NCBI GenBank assembly: GCA_937873095.1 | Contig: CALMVI010000156.1 | Location: 1 to 64,000 of the forward strand | Length of the DNA stretch: 64,000 nt | DNA from: an uncultured Acetobacteraceae bacterium | GTDB taxonomy: Bacteria > Pseudomonadota > Alphaproteobacteria > Acetobacterales > Acetobacteraceae | Direction of reading: 5' to 3' | Shown: piece by piece, positions 39,611-49,946 of the stretch | Layout of the letters: each line of letters opens with the position of its first letter | Numbering within the stretch: the stretch's first letter is position 1 | Notes under the pieces: model-generated | Seen by the model: only the letters and a program-made list of their open reading frames with translations | What the model was told of the DNA's origin: nothing | Databases searched by the model: none | Made by a program: the position numbers and the translations under genes

Positions 39611-39766
39611 ACATACATCACTATACTGGCGTCGACACTAAGAAGGGCTGGGAAAGCGTGCGCATGAGCGCGTCGTGCAGCGCCCCGAGTTCGAGCCGGC
39701 CTTCGAACTCGTCCGCCAGGAGGTCGGCACGCAACCTCCGCTACACGCTGCGCAGTCACGCGATGG
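39611..39766 (+). pseudogene. cbbS: Fragment of RuBisCO small subunit, frameshifted
   Basis: [18 protein letters not shown], then [20 protein letters not shown] in a second frame and RYTLRSHAM in the first: CbbS C-terminal pattern. Confidence 0.88.
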
Positions 39767-39847
39767 CGCCCGCGCCCGTGCCCGAGCCCGAGCCCGAGCG
39801 GGCGATCTGATCGTGCACGCCGTCATCCTGCCCGGCCAGAGGCCGTC

Positions 39848-40753
39848 GTGAGCGCGGGGGACGTCGTCGCCGACGGGCCCGCGGCCAGCGTCGACCTGGA
39901 GGAGTTCTACCAGCGCAGCAACATCGCCGACGTCATCGATTCGCTGGATCGCGACCTGGTCGGCCTGGCGCCGGTGAAGACGCGGATACGCGAGATCGCA
40001 GCCCTGCTTCTGGTGGAGTCCGCGCGGCGCAGCATCGGCCTGCAGGCCGAGCCGCCATCGCTGCACATGTGCTTCACCGGCAACCCGGGAACCGGCAAGA
40101 CAACGGTCGCGCAACGCATGGCCGAGATCCTCAACAGGCTCGGCTATATCCGGCGGAACCACGTCGTCACGGTGTCGCGCGACGACCTGGTCGGGCAGTA
40201 TATCGGGCACACCGCGCCGAAGACCAAGGAGGTGCTGAAAAAGGCGATGGGCGGCGTGCTGTTCATCGACGAGGCCTATTACCTGTACCGGCCCGAAAAC
40301 GAGCGCGACTACGGCCAGGAGGCGATCGAGATCCTTCTGCAGGTCATGGAAGACCGGCGGGACGACCTCGTCGTCGTGCTGGCCGGCTACAAGGACCGGA
40401 TGGACATCTTCTTCCAAAGCAATCCCGGCATGGCGTCGCGCATTGCGCACCACCTCGACTTCCCGGACTATTCGGAGGACGAACTGCTGCAGATCGCGCA
40501 AATCATGCTGTCGCGGATGCAGTACATACTGGCCGAGGACGCACAGGCCGTGCTGCGCGCCTATATCGAACGCCGGATGAAGCAGCCCCGCTTCTCCAAC
40601 GCGCGGTCGATCCGCAACGCCCTGGACCGCTCCAGGCTGCGGCAGGCAAACAGGTTGTTTGCCGAGCGGTCCAAGCCTATGGACCGGCAAGCCCTGCAGA
40701 CGATCACGGGTGCCGACATCCGGGCCAGCAGGGTGTTTGCCGACCAGGGATGA
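39848..40753 (+). CDS. cbbX: CbbX, red-type RuBisCO activase (AAA+ ATPase)
   Basis: [94 protein letters not shown]. Confidence 0.96.
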   Translation: MSAGDVVADGPAASVDLEEFYQRSNIADVIDSLDRDLVGLAPVKTRIREIAALLLVESARRSIGLQAEPPSLHMCFTGNPGTGKTTVAQRMAEILNRLGYIRRNHVVTVSRDDLVGQYIGHTAPKTKEVLKKAMGGVLFIDEAYYLYRPENERDYGQEAIEILLQVMEDRRDDLVVVLAGYKDRMDIFFQSNPGMASRIAHHLDFPDYSEDELLQIAQIMLSRMQYILAEDAQAVLRAYIERRMKQPRFSNARSIRNALDRSRLRQANRLFAERSKPMDRQALQTITGADIRASRVFADQG

Positions 40754-40805
40754 CGGCCGGACGCGCGCCTAGCCGGGCGGCTCATAGAGGTTGCAGGGGT
40801 CAGTC

Positions 40806-41888
40806 ATGCCGTATCGCCGCACCACCTTCAGCAAGTTCGTCATCGAGGACCTGCGGCGCGGCGGGCAGGGCGGGCACGATCCTGAACTGGCCGCCCTGCT
40901 GAACGACCTGCAGCGGGCGGGCAAGCTGATCGGGGCGGCCGTCGCCCGTGGCGCCCTGGACAGCCCGGGAGCCATCGTGACGACAAGCGTGAACGTGCCG
41001 GGAGAGCCGCCGAAGAAGCTGGCGGAGGTGGCCAACCTGATCATGCTGAGCGCCTGCGAGTCGGGCGGGCAGTTGTGCGGCATGCTGTCCTCCACCCTGG
41101 CCGAGCCGCACGCCATCCCCGAGCAGTACCCGCGCGGGCGATACATGCTGCTGTTCGCTCCGCTTGACGGCGCTTCGAACCTAGATGTCGACCTGACCGT
41201 CGGCACGATATTCTCCGTGCTGCGCGCGCCAGAGGGCGTGGTCGACCCGACGCCGGACGATTTCCTGCAATGCGGCCGCAAGCAGGTGGCGGCCGGCTAC
41301 GCCCTGTTCGGCCCTGTCGGCATGATGGTGATCACGCTTGGCGCCGGCGTGCACGGCTTCACGCTGGACCGCGAGGCGGGCGCCTACACCCTGACGCATC
41401 CGAACATGCGCATCCCCGAACAGGGCTGTGAACTTGCCGTCGACGCCGCATTGGAACCGCATTGGGAAACGCCGATCAGGCGCTTCGTCCAGGAACACAC
41501 CATCAGCGGCGCCAGCCGGGAAGGACGCAACAGCATACGCTGGATCGACTCGCTGGTGGCCGAAGTGCACCGCATCCTGCTCAGGGGCGGCGTGTTTCTG
41601 CACCCGCGCGACACGCGCGACACGAAGAAGCTGGGGCACGTCCATTTGCTTGCCGAAGCCAACCCGATCGCGATGATCGTCGAACAGGCGGGCGGGGCGG
41701 CAAGCACGGGGCGCGTACCCGTCCTGGACGTCACCCCAGACCACATCCACCAGCACGTGCCGCTGGTGTTGGGCAGTTGCGCGGACGTGCACCGACTGCA
41801 GAGCTATCACGCCGCCTACGACCGTGGCGAGCCCATGGTCTTCGAGTCGCCTCTGTTCAGGCAGCGCAGCATCTTCCGGACCGCCTGA
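40806..41888 (+). CDS. cbbF: Class I fructose-1,6-bisphosphatase
   Basis: YMLLFAPLDGASNLDVDLTVGTIFSVLRAP; C-terminal GRVPVLDVTPDHIHQHVPLVLGS. Confidence 0.95.
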   Translation: MPYRRTTFSKFVIEDLRRGGQGGHDPELAALLNDLQRAGKLIGAAVARGALDSPGAIVTTSVNVPGEPPKKLAEVANLIMLSACESGGQLCGMLSSTLAEPHAIPEQYPRGRYMLLFAPLDGASNLDVDLTVGTIFSVLRAPEGVVDPTPDDFLQCGRKQVAAGYALFGPVGMMVITLGAGVHGFTLDREAGAYTLTHPNMRIPEQGCELAVDAALEPHWETPIRRFVQEHTISGASREGRNSIRWIDSLVAEVHRILLRGGVFLHPRDTRDTKKLGHVHLLAEANPIAMIVEQAGGAASTGRVPVLDVTPDHIHQHVPLVLGSCADVHRLQSYHAAYDRGEPMVFESPLFRQRSIFRTA

Positions 41889-41890
41889 CC

Positions 41891-42766
41891 ATGTCGGTCA
41901 AGCACCCAATCGTCGCCATCACCGGGTCCTCCGGTGCCGGCACGACGACGGTGATGTGGACGTTCCAGCAGATCTTCCGCAGGGAGGGCGTGATACCGGC
42001 CATCGTCGAGGGCGACGCCTTTCACCGGTTCGACAGGCTGCAGATGCGCGAGCGGATGGTCGAGGAGACCAGGGCAGGCAACGAACATTTCAGTCATTTC
42101 GGCCCTGACAGCAACTTGTTCGAGGAACTCGAGGCATTGTTTCGGGATTATGGCCGTTCGGGCGTCGGGCGGACGCGCAAATACCTGCACGATGCCGAGG
42201 AGGCCGCCCCCTACGGACAGCCGCCTGGCACCTTTACGCCCTGGGAGGATTTGAGCCAAGGCACCGACCTGCTGTTCTACGAAGGGCTGCATGGCGGGGT
42301 GAAGACCGACACCATCAACATCGCCGCAGAGGTCGACCTCCTCATCGGGGTCGCACCCACGGTGAACCTGGAATGGATACAGAAGCTGCATCGCGACAAG
42401 CGGACGCGCGGCCACAGCCACGAAGCCGTGGTGGACACGATCCTGCGCCGCATGCCGGACTACGTGAAGTACATCTGCCCACAGTTTTCCGAGACGCACG
42501 TGAACTTCCAGCGTGTTCCCACGGTGGACACGTCCAACCCGTTCATCGCGCGCGACATCCCGAGTGCGGACGAGAGCATGCTGATCATCCGGTTCCGCGA
42601 CCCCAAGGGGATCGACTTCCCCTACCTGCTGTCGATGCTGAAGGACGGGTTCATGTCGCGCGCCAACACCATCGTTTGTCCGGGTGGAAAGATGGCGCTG
42701 GCCATGCAGCTGATATTCACGCCCATGATCTGGCAGATCATGGACCGCAAGAAGCGGGCGTTCTAG
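41891..42766 (+). CDS. cbbP: Phosphoribulokinase
   Basis: PIVAITGSSGAGTTTVMWTFQQIFRREGVIPAIVEGDAFHRFDR, FYEGLHGGVKTDTINIA. Confidence 0.96.
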   Translation: MSVKHPIVAITGSSGAGTTTVMWTFQQIFRREGVIPAIVEGDAFHRFDRLQMRERMVEETRAGNEHFSHFGPDSNLFEELEALFRDYGRSGVGRTRKYLHDAEEAAPYGQPPGTFTPWEDLSQGTDLLFYEGLHGGVKTDTINIAAEVDLLIGVAPTVNLEWIQKLHRDKRTRGHSHEAVVDTILRRMPDYVKYICPQFSETHVNFQRVPTVDTSNPFIARDIPSADESMLIIRFRDPKGIDFPYLLSMLKDGFMSRANTIVCPGGKMALAMQLIFTPMIWQIMDRKKRAF

Positions 42767-42810
42767 TTTTGTCAGGCAATACGCGCGGCCCGCGCGCGTC
42801 GCGGCCCGAG

Positions 42811-43461
42811 ATGCGCACCCTCGCCTTCGATCTGGACGGCACGTTGACCGATTCGGTCCCGGACATCGCGGCCGCGGTCAACCGCATGCTCGCCGCACGC
42901 GGTCTCCCCTTCCTCGAACAGCCGGCCGTGGCGGCCATGGTGGGCGACGGCTTGCAGCCGCTGATTGACAGGGCCTTTGCCGCGGTGGGCGCGCAGCCGG
43001 ACCCGGGCGCCGGTGCGGACTACCTCGCCGACTACGAAAGCAGGGTGGCCGACGCGACCCGGCTGTACCCGGGTGTGGAGGCGGCACTCGACCAGCTGCG
43101 CGCGGATGGGTGGACGCTCGCCGTCTGCACCAACAAGCCCGAAAGGGCCGCGCGCCTGCTTCTCGGGGCGCTCGGCATCGCGGACCGGTTTGCGGCCGTG
43201 GGCGGCTGCGACAGCTTCGCCGCGCACAAGCCCGACCCGAGGCACCTTGCCGGCACGATCGAAGCGGCCGGCGGCACGGCCGACCGTGCCCTGATGGTGG
43301 GCGACCATGCCAATGACGTGCTGGCCGCCAAAGGCTGCGGCGTGCGCACGATCTTCGCAGGGTGGGGCTACGGCCGGCCCGGCATGGAGCGTGGCGCGGC
43401 GGCGGTCGCCCGGGACCTTGCCGAATTCGTCGCGATCGCGGGCCAGCTGCTGCCAGCGTAG
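42811..43461 (+). CDS. cbbZ: Phosphoglycolate phosphatase (HAD family)
   Basis: MRTLAFDLDGTLTDSVPDIAAAVNRMLAARGL, VCTNKPERAARLLL, MVGDHANDVLAAKGCG. Confidence 0.9.
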   Translation: MRTLAFDLDGTLTDSVPDIAAAVNRMLAARGLPFLEQPAVAAMVGDGLQPLIDRAFAAVGAQPDPGAGADYLADYESRVADATRLYPGVEAALDQLRADGWTLAVCTNKPERAARLLLGALGIADRFAAVGGCDSFAAHKPDPRHLAGTIEAAGGTADRALMVGDHANDVLAAKGCGVRTIFAGWGYGRPGMERGAAAVARDLAEFVAIAGQLLPA

Positions 43462-43470
43462 ATCGGTGGT

Positions 43471-44718
43471 CTACCTCAGCGCGTCGATCATCGGCTGGGT
43501 GATCAGGCAGACGCCGCGCGGCGACCGCCTGAAGCGTGCCGCGTCGTGCTCTGGGTCGTAGCCCACCACGAGGTGGTCCGGAATGACCACGCCGCGGTCG
43601 ATCACCACGCTGCGCAGCCGCGCGTGGCGGCCGATCTGCGCGTAGGGCAGAACCACCGCCCGGTCCACCTTGGCGTAGGAATGCGTGTGCACGCCGGTGA
43701 ACAGCAGGGACTGGCGCACCTGTGTGCCGGAAACGATGCAGCCGCCGGAGACGAGCGAGCTGATCGCCTCGCCGCGCCGCCCGTCCTCGTCATGCACGAA
43801 CTTGGCAGGCGGGGTGATCTCGCCATAGGTCCAGATCGGCCAGCTTTGGTCGTAGAGGTTCAGCCCCAGAATGAAATCCGTCAGGTCGATGTTGGCCTCC
43901 CAATACGCGTCCACAGTGCCCACGTCCCTCCAATAGGTGGGCAGTTCCGGCGAGCGTACGCAGGAGGTCTCGAAACGGTGCGCGACCGCCCGCCCGTTGC
44001 CGACGAGGTAGGGGATGATGTCACGGCCGAAATCATGGCTCGAATCGGTTTGCGCCGCGTCGCGCCTGAGGGCGTCGATCAGGAAGGCGGTTTCGAAGAC
44101 GTAGATCCCCATGCTGGCAAGGCAACGGCCAGGCTTGTCCGGCATGGACGGCGGGTCTGAGGGTTTCTCCTGGAAGGACGTGATCCGGTCGAGGGCATCG
44201 ATGTTCATCACGCCGAAGCCGGTCGCCTCCTCGACGCTGACCTCGATGCAGCCCACCGTCACGTCGGCGCGCTGCTCGCAATGCTGCTGCAGCATCAGCT
44301 CGTAGTCCATCTTGTAGATGTGGTCGCCGGCAAGCAGCACGATGTAACGCGGCGCGTAGCTCTCGATGATGTCGATGTTCTGAAACACGGCGTCGGCGGT
44401 GCCTGCGTACCAGCCGGTTTCCGTCACGCGCTGCGAGGCGGGAAGGATGTCGAAACTCTCGTTGCGCTCGGGGCGAAAGAAGTTCCACCCCCGCTGCAAG
44501 TGGCGGATCAGGCTGTGCGCCTTGTACTGCGTCGCAACGCCGATGCGCCTGATGCCCGAGTTCAAGGCGTTGGACAGGGCGAAATCGATGATGCGCGACT
44601 TGCCGCCGAAATAGACGGCAGGCTTGGCGCGTATGTCGGTCAGCTCCATCAGCCGGCTGCCGCGGCCGCCGGCCAGCACATAGGCCATGGCATGGCGGGC
44701 GAGGGGCGCGTGATCCAT
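43471..44718 (-). CDS. glgC: Glucose-1-phosphate adenylyltransferase
   Basis: [68 protein letters not shown]. Confidence 0.97.
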   Translation of the reverse strand: MDHAPLARHAMAYVLAGGRGSRLMELTDIRAKPAVYFGGKSRIIDFALSNALNSGIRRIGVATQYKAHSLIRHLQRGWNFFRPERNESFDILPASQRVTETGWYAGTADAVFQNIDIIESYAPRYIVLLAGDHIYKMDYELMLQQHCEQRADVTVGCIEVSVEEATGFGVMNIDALDRITSFQEKPSDPPSMPDKPGRCLASMGIYVFETAFLIDALRRDAAQTDSSHDFGRDIIPYLVGNGRAVAHRFETSCVRSPELPTYWRDVGTVDAYWEANIDLTDFILGLNLYDQSWPIWTYGEITPPAKFVHDEDGRRGEAISSLVSGGCIVSGTQVRQSLLFTGVHTHSYAKVDRAVVLPYAQIGRHARLRSVVIDRGVVIPDHLVVGYDPEHDAARFRRSPRGVCLITQPMIDALR

Positions 44719-44777
44719 GCGGGCGGCTCCGTATCGGGATGATGACGTCGTGCGTCGGCCGAGCGCCTACGATTCCG

Positions 44778-47258
44778 CTAACCCACACCCCAGATCTCGT
44801 CGGCGTATTCCCGTATCGTCCGGTCGGATGAGAACCAGCCCATGCCCGCGATGTTGAGTATGCTCGTGCGCCACCAGCGCTCCGGCACACGCCACAATCC
44901 GGCAACCTCGTCCTGCTTGGCGAGGTAGCTGTCGAAATCGGCCATCACCATGAACACGTCCCTGTGCAGGATCGCGTCGATCAGGTCGCGGTAGCGGCCC
45001 GGCTCGTCAGGCGAGAAAACGCCGGATGCGATCGCCTGAACCGCCTGCTCCAGCGCAGGCGAGGCGGCAAGCGCTGCGTGGCCGGACAGGTCGCCTGAGC
45101 TGCGCGCGGCCACCTGGTCCGCGGTCAGGCCGAAGATGAAGATATTGTCGGCGCCGACGTGCTGGCGCAACTCCACGTTCGCGCCGTCCAGCGTGCCGAT
45201 GGTCAGCGCGCCGTTCAGCGCCAGCTTCATGTTGCCGGTGCCGGACGCCTCCAGGCCGGCCGTCGAGATCTGTTCGGACAGGTCGGCCGCGGGAACGATG
45301 TGCTCGGCCAGCGTCACGTTGTAGTTCGGCAGGAACACCACCTTGAGCTTTTCGCCGATGTTGGGGTCGCTGTTGATCACTTGCGCCACGTCGTGCGCCA
45401 GCCGGATGACCTGCTTGGCTACGCGGTAGCCGGGCGCCGCCTTGCCGGCGAAGATCTTTACCCTGGCCACGCGCTCGTTCGTGGGCTGCGCGCGGAAGGT
45501 GTTGTACAGCGCCACGGCGTGCAGGATATTGAGCAGCTGCCGCTTGTACTCGTGAACGCGCTTGATGTGCACGTCGAACATCGCGTCGGTGTCGACCGCG
45601 ATGCCGACGCGCTCGCGTATCAGCCTGGCCAGCGCCTGCTTGGCGACCAGCCGCTGGGCGGAGATGGCGTGCTGCAGTCCGCTGTCGTCGGCAAGGGCGG
45701 CCAGATCCGCAAGACGGTTCGGGTCGGTCAGCACCGCATCCCCCAGCCTGTCCACAAGGATGGCCGTGAGCGCCGGGTTGGCGCGGTGCAGCCACCGGCG
45801 GAAGGTGATGCCGTTGGTCTTGTTGCTGATGCGGCCGCCGTACAATCCGTGCAGGCCGGCAAACACGGTCTGCCGCATCAGCTCGGTGTGCAGCGTGGAC
45901 ACCCCGTTCACGGCATGGCTGCCGATGAAGGCCAGGTGCCCCATGCGCAGGCGACGGCCATGCGTCTCGTCGATCAGCGACAGCGCCGTCAACTGGGCGT
46001 CGGTCGCGTGGGCGTCCCGCTTGGCGGCCTCCAGGTGGTGGCCGTTCAGCTTGTAGACGATCTGCATGTGCCGCGGCAGAAGCCGCTCCAGCAGCGGCAC
46101 CGGCCACGTCTCCAGCGCTTCGGGCAGCAGCGTGTGGTTGGTGTAGCTGAACGTGGCGACAGTGATCCGCCACGCCTCGGCCCAGTCCAGCCCGTGATCG
46201 TCGACAAGCAGCCGCATCAGCTCGGCAATCGCAATCGCCGGGTGCGTGTCGTTCAGCTGGATGGCGGCGTGGTCGGGCAGGCTGGCGACGTCGCCGTATT
46301 CGGCGATGTGGCGCTTGACCAGATCCTGCAGCGATGCGGAGGCGAAGAAGAACTCCTGCCGCAGGCGCAGCTCCTGCCCGGCTTCGGAATCGTCGCCCGG
46401 GTACAGCACGCGCGAGACGGCCTCGATGCGCACGCGGTCGCGCAGCGCGCCGACATGGTCGCCGCGGTTGAACTGGTCCAGGTGCAGCGGCTCTGCCGCC
46501 CGCGCGGACCACAGGCGCAGCGTGTTCGCATGCGCCCCGCCCGCGCCCACCACGGGAATGTCGTAGGCGACGGCGGACAGCACCTCGCCAGGGTGCCAGG
46601 CGTAGCTCTGCCGTCCGGCGGCGTCGGTCAGCGCGGAAACCGAACCGCCGAACCCCACCAGGAAGGCCACCTGCGGCCGCACGAACTCCCAGGGGTTGCC
46701 GACCGACAGCCAGTCTTCGGGCAGTTCGCGCTGCACGCCGCCGGCGATCTCCTGCCGGAACAGCCCATGTTCGTATCGTATGCCGTAGCCGAAGGCAGGG
46801 ATGCCCAGAGAGGCCATGCTGTCCATGAAGCACGCGGCCAGCCTGCCCAGCCCGCCATTGCCGAGCGCTGCATCCGGCTCCTCGTTGCGCAGCAGCTCGA
46901 TGTCGGCGCCGAGCGACGCCAGCGCCTCGCGCATCGGCTCCAGCAGGCCGAGGTTGCCTGCGGTATCGGCGAACAGCCGGCCGATCAGGAATTCGAGCGA
47001 CAGGTAATAGACGCGCTTGGTTCCGCCCGCCCCCGGGCGCGTCGAGGGCAGCCAGCGCTCGACGACGAAGTCGCGGATCGTATGCGCCGCCGCCACGAAC
47101 CAGTCGCGCCGGCTGGCGTTTTCCGGCGCGCGCCCGACCTCGTAGGTCAGCTTGTCCAGGATGCGTGCGCGCAGCGCGGCCAGGTCGCGGCCCGCATCGG
47201 ATGTCTGCCCTGGGTGGATCGATGCAAGGCGGCCGGCGGCTATATCGTCCACGTGCAA
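44778..47258 (-). CDS. glgP: Glycogen/starch/alpha-glucan phosphorylase
   Basis: VYYLSLEFLIGRLF, ALGNGGLGRLAACFMDSMASL, PLP motif EASGTGNMKLALNGALTIGTLDGANVE. Confidence 0.97.
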   Translation of the reverse strand: MHVDDIAAGRLASIHPGQTSDAGRDLAALRARILDKLTYEVGRAPENASRRDWFVAAAHTIRDFVVERWLPSTRPGAGGTKRVYYLSLEFLIGRLFADTAGNLGLLEPMREALASLGADIELLRNEEPDAALGNGGLGRLAACFMDSMASLGIPAFGYGIRYEHGLFRQEIAGGVQRELPEDWLSVGNPWEFVRPQVAFLVGFGGSVSALTDAAGRQSYAWHPGEVLSAVAYDIPVVGAGGAHANTLRLWSARAAEPLHLDQFNRGDHVGALRDRVRIEAVSRVLYPGDDSEAGQELRLRQEFFFASASLQDLVKRHIAEYGDVASLPDHAAIQLNDTHPAIAIAELMRLLVDDHGLDWAEAWRITVATFSYTNHTLLPEALETWPVPLLERLLPRHMQIVYKLNGHHLEAAKRDAHATDAQLTALSLIDETHGRRLRMGHLAFIGSHAVNGVSTLHTELMRQTVFAGLHGLYGGRISNKTNGITFRRWLHRANPALTAILVDRLGDAVLTDPNRLADLAALADDSGLQHAISAQRLVAKQALARLIRERVGIAVDTDAMFDVHIKRVHEYKRQLLNILHAVALYNTFRAQPTNERVARVKIFAGKAAPGYRVAKQVIRLAHDVAQVINSDPNIGEKLKVVFLPNYNVTLAEHIVPAADLSEQISTAGLEASGTGNMKLALNGALTIGTLDGANVELRQHVGADNIFIFGLTADQVAARSSGDLSGHAALAASPALEQAVQAIASGVFSPDEPGRYRDLIDAILHRDVFMVMADFDSYLAKQDEVAGLWRVPERWWRTSILNIAGMGWFSSDRTIREYADEIWGVG

Positions 47259-47297
47259 ACGGGTCCTCTGCTGGCCAGAGCGGGTTCATGCCGACCG

Positions 47298-47337
47298 TGT
47301 CAGCCCGACCCGCTCACCCCTGGTGTGTCGAGCAGCG
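47298..47337. repeat. Dispersed repeat copy (TGTCAGCCCGACCCGCTCA-N9-TGTCGAGCAGCG)
   Basis: Shares 19 bp and 12 bp blocks with 15340-15380. Confidence 0.85.
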
Positions 47338-47424
47338 TGATGCTGCTGCTCTTGAACGGCACCCTTATACCGTTTCGACGGTCCGTCGTAGCGTAATGCA
47401 GCGCGCGGCCATGGGGTCGGGCCG

Positions 47425-49440
47425 CTACCTGCGCACGACCGGAAGGTCGATGAAGCTTCCGGTCGGTCCGGCGTCGAACACCTTGACCACGGCGCGGCGG
47501 TAATCGCCCGGCTTGGCGAAGAAGATATTCTTCACGTAGGTCTGCGGGTTGCGGTCGTACAGGGGAAACCAGCTCGACTGTATCTGCACCATCACCCGGT
47601 GGCCCGGCAGGAACACGTGGTTGGCGGTCGGCAGCGCAAGCCGCAGCATCTGGCGCTGGTCGGACGGCATCGGCGCCGGGTGGGCCGGATCGTTGCGGTA
47701 GCGTGCGCGAAGGATGTCGGCCGACACCATAAGCTGGTAGCCGCCGAGTGCTGCGCTCCTGCCCATCTCCTCGGGATACACGTCGATCAGCTTGAAGACA
47801 AAGTCGCCGTCGGTCCCGGTGGTGGACGCGGCGATGTTGGCGACCGGTTCGCCGCTGATCTTGAGCGGCGCGGTCAAGGGCGGCGAGGCGTAGCTCAGCA
47901 CGTCGGTCCGGCTGGCCACCTCGCGCTGGTCGCTGGTCAGCCAGGTCTGCCAGCTATGGGCGCCGTCATCCTCGATGTGGACCGGCCGGGGCAGATAGGG
48001 CACGGGCTTGGCGGGGTCGGCGGTGTAGCTGTCGAACCCCGGCACCGCGGGTGCTGCGGCCGACGTGCCGAGCCTGCCGCCCGGCTGCAGGAACATCGGT
48101 TCGTGGTCGATCCGGCATCCGTCGGCGCAGCCGGACGGCCAGGAGGCAAGCGATCGCCAGGCGTTCGTCCCCGTCTCGAACGCGGTGACGGGAGCCAGGC
48201 CGGGCGGCAACGGCTCGTCCTTCAGGAAATGGTCGAAGAACGGCTTGAGCAGCTCGCGGCGGAAATACGCCGCCGTGTCGCTGCCGAACGCGATCGGCCC
48301 GACGCTGAACCCGTCCAGACGCTCCTGGTGGTGGAACCACGGCCCGATCACCAGGTAGACCTTGCCGTCAGGGTCCTTCGGCTTGATCGCCTTGTAGACG
48401 GCGATGTTGCCGAAGATGTCCTCCTGGTCCCACAGGCTGTGGACCAGCATCGTCGGCACGCTGACGGGCTCGTTCTGCAGCAGCTTGTCGATCGCCTGGC
48501 CCTGCCAGAACGCGTCGTAGGACGGATGGCTCATCAGCTTGGCCGCAAACCCCACCTGGTCCAGGCCGTGCAGCCGCGCCATCTCGCCCGCCGACCCGGC
48601 GGCCAACCAGGTGTCGTAATCGTCGTAATGGTCCGACCACCATTTCACCGTGCTGCCCCGCGTCGCCTCCTGGTCGTGCGCATAGACGAGGCTGTCCTGG
48701 CGGAAGGCGCCGTTGTGGAACCAGTCGTCGCCGCGCCACCCGTCCACCATCGCGTTGATCGGCACCACCGCGCGCAACGCAGGATGCGGATGGAACAGCG
48801 CCATCAGGGTGGTGAAACCGTCATACGAGATGCCGAGCATGCCGACCCGGCCGTTGCTCTCTGGCGTGTGGTGCACCAGCCACTCGATCGTATCGTAGGT
48901 GTCTGTCGCGTGATCGACATCGGTCGGGTTCAGCGGGCCGCGCAGCGGGCGCGTCATCACGTAATCGCCCTCCGAGCCGTACTTGCCGCGCACGTCCTGG
49001 ATCACGCGTATGTAGTTGTCCCGGGTCACCAGCTCGTCGGCCACGTCGTGGTCGCCCATCACGGCGGACAGGTGCGCGCTGCTGGTGTCGCCAAAGCGCT
49101 GGTCCGCGCCATAGGGCGTGCGCGTGAGCAGGATCGGCGCGCGCTCGGCGCCGCGCGGGACGAAGATCACGGTGTGCAGGAGCACGCCGTCGCGCATGGG
49201 GATCATGGCTTCGCGTCGCGTGTAGTCGAACCTGTCCGTCCTGGGCGCAAACGCGCGCGCCAGCTCGCTGTCCAGCCTGGCGGGCGCGCCAGGTGCTGTG
49301 CCGGGTGTGGCTGTACCGGGTAAGGCGGGGCCGGTTGAGGCGGGGCCGGGCGAGGCGGGGCCGGGCGAAGCGGGCGGCGTCCCTGCCGCTCCTGCCAGCA
49401 CGGCGCAGCACAGCAGAACAAGGCGCAGGGAAGATGCCAT
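47425..49440 (-). CDS. CocE/NonD family hydrolase (X-Pro dipeptidyl-peptidase S15 type)
   Basis: YTRREAMIPMRDGVLLHTVIFVPRGAERAPILLTRTPYGA, GMLGISYDGFTTLMALFHPHPALRAVVP. Confidence 0.92.
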   Translation of the reverse strand: MASSLRLVLLCCAVLAGAAGTPPASPGPASPGPASTGPALPGTATPGTAPGAPARLDSELARAFAPRTDRFDYTRREAMIPMRDGVLLHTVIFVPRGAERAPILLTRTPYGADQRFGDTSSAHLSAVMGDHDVADELVTRDNYIRVIQDVRGKYGSEGDYVMTRPLRGPLNPTDVDHATDTYDTIEWLVHHTPESNGRVGMLGISYDGFTTLMALFHPHPALRAVVPINAMVDGWRGDDWFHNGAFRQDSLVYAHDQEATRGSTVKWWSDHYDDYDTWLAAGSAGEMARLHGLDQVGFAAKLMSHPSYDAFWQGQAIDKLLQNEPVSVPTMLVHSLWDQEDIFGNIAVYKAIKPKDPDGKVYLVIGPWFHHQERLDGFSVGPIAFGSDTAAYFRRELLKPFFDHFLKDEPLPPGLAPVTAFETGTNAWRSLASWPSGCADGCRIDHEPMFLQPGGRLGTSAAAPAVPGFDSYTADPAKPVPYLPRPVHIEDDGAHSWQTWLTSDQREVASRTDVLSYASPPLTAPLKISGEPVANIAASTTGTDGDFVFKLIDVYPEEMGRSAALGGYQLMVSADILRARYRNDPAHPAPMPSDQRQMLRLALPTANHVFLPGHRVMVQIQSSWFPLYDRNPQTYVKNIFFAKPGDYRRAVVKVFDAGPTGSFIDLPVVRR

Positions 49441-49469
49441 CGTCGCTCCGGAAATCAGGCGTGGGCCGG

Positions 49470-49946
49470 TCAGGCGACCGGGTCGATCTCGAACATGCCG
49501 TCGATCTCCACCGGCGCGTCGAGCGGCAGGCTGGGCACGCCGACCGCCGCACGCGCATGCCGGCCGGCATCGCCGAAGATCTCCACCGCAAGGTCGGACG
49601 CGCCGTTGATCACCGCCGGATGGGCAGTGAACGTGGGCGTGCAGGCGACGAACCCGCCCAGGCGTACCACCCGCGCCACCCGGTCCAGGTCGCCGTCGCA
49701 TGCGGCGTTCACATGGGCCAGCATGTTCAGCAGGCACTGGCGGGCGGCGGCCAGCCCGTCTTCCTGGCTCACCTCCTGGCCAAGCTTGCCGGTCCAGCCG
49801 AGCCTGCCCGACACCATCGGCAGCTGGCCCGACACCACCACCAGGTTGCCGGTGACCACGTACGGCACGTAGGTCGCGACCGGCGGCTGCGCTGCCGGCA
49901 AGGACAGGCCCAGCGCCTCCAGGCGTGCGGCGATGCGTCCGGTCAT
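49470..49946 (-). CDS. RidA/YjgF family protein
   Basis: VTGNLVVVSGQLPMVSGRLGWTGKLGQEVSQEDGLAAARQCLLNMLAHVNAA. Confidence 0.9.
   Translation of the reverse strand: MTGRIAARLEALGLSLPAAQPPVATYVPYVVTGNLVVVSGQLPMVSGRLGWTGKLGQEVSQEDGLAAARQCLLNMLAHVNAACDGDLDRVARVVRLGGFVACTPTFTAHPAVINGASDLAVEIFGDAGRHARAAVGVPSLPLDAPVEIDGMFEIDPVA

Noticed and set aside
45007-47289. 760 aa minus-strand ORF in another frame of glgP
   Set aside because: Arg/Ala/Gly-rich shadow frame; the true glgP frame has phosphorylase motifs.
45159-47396. 745 aa plus-strand ORF
   Set aside because: Antisense to clearly recognisable glgP; high-GC spurious ORF.
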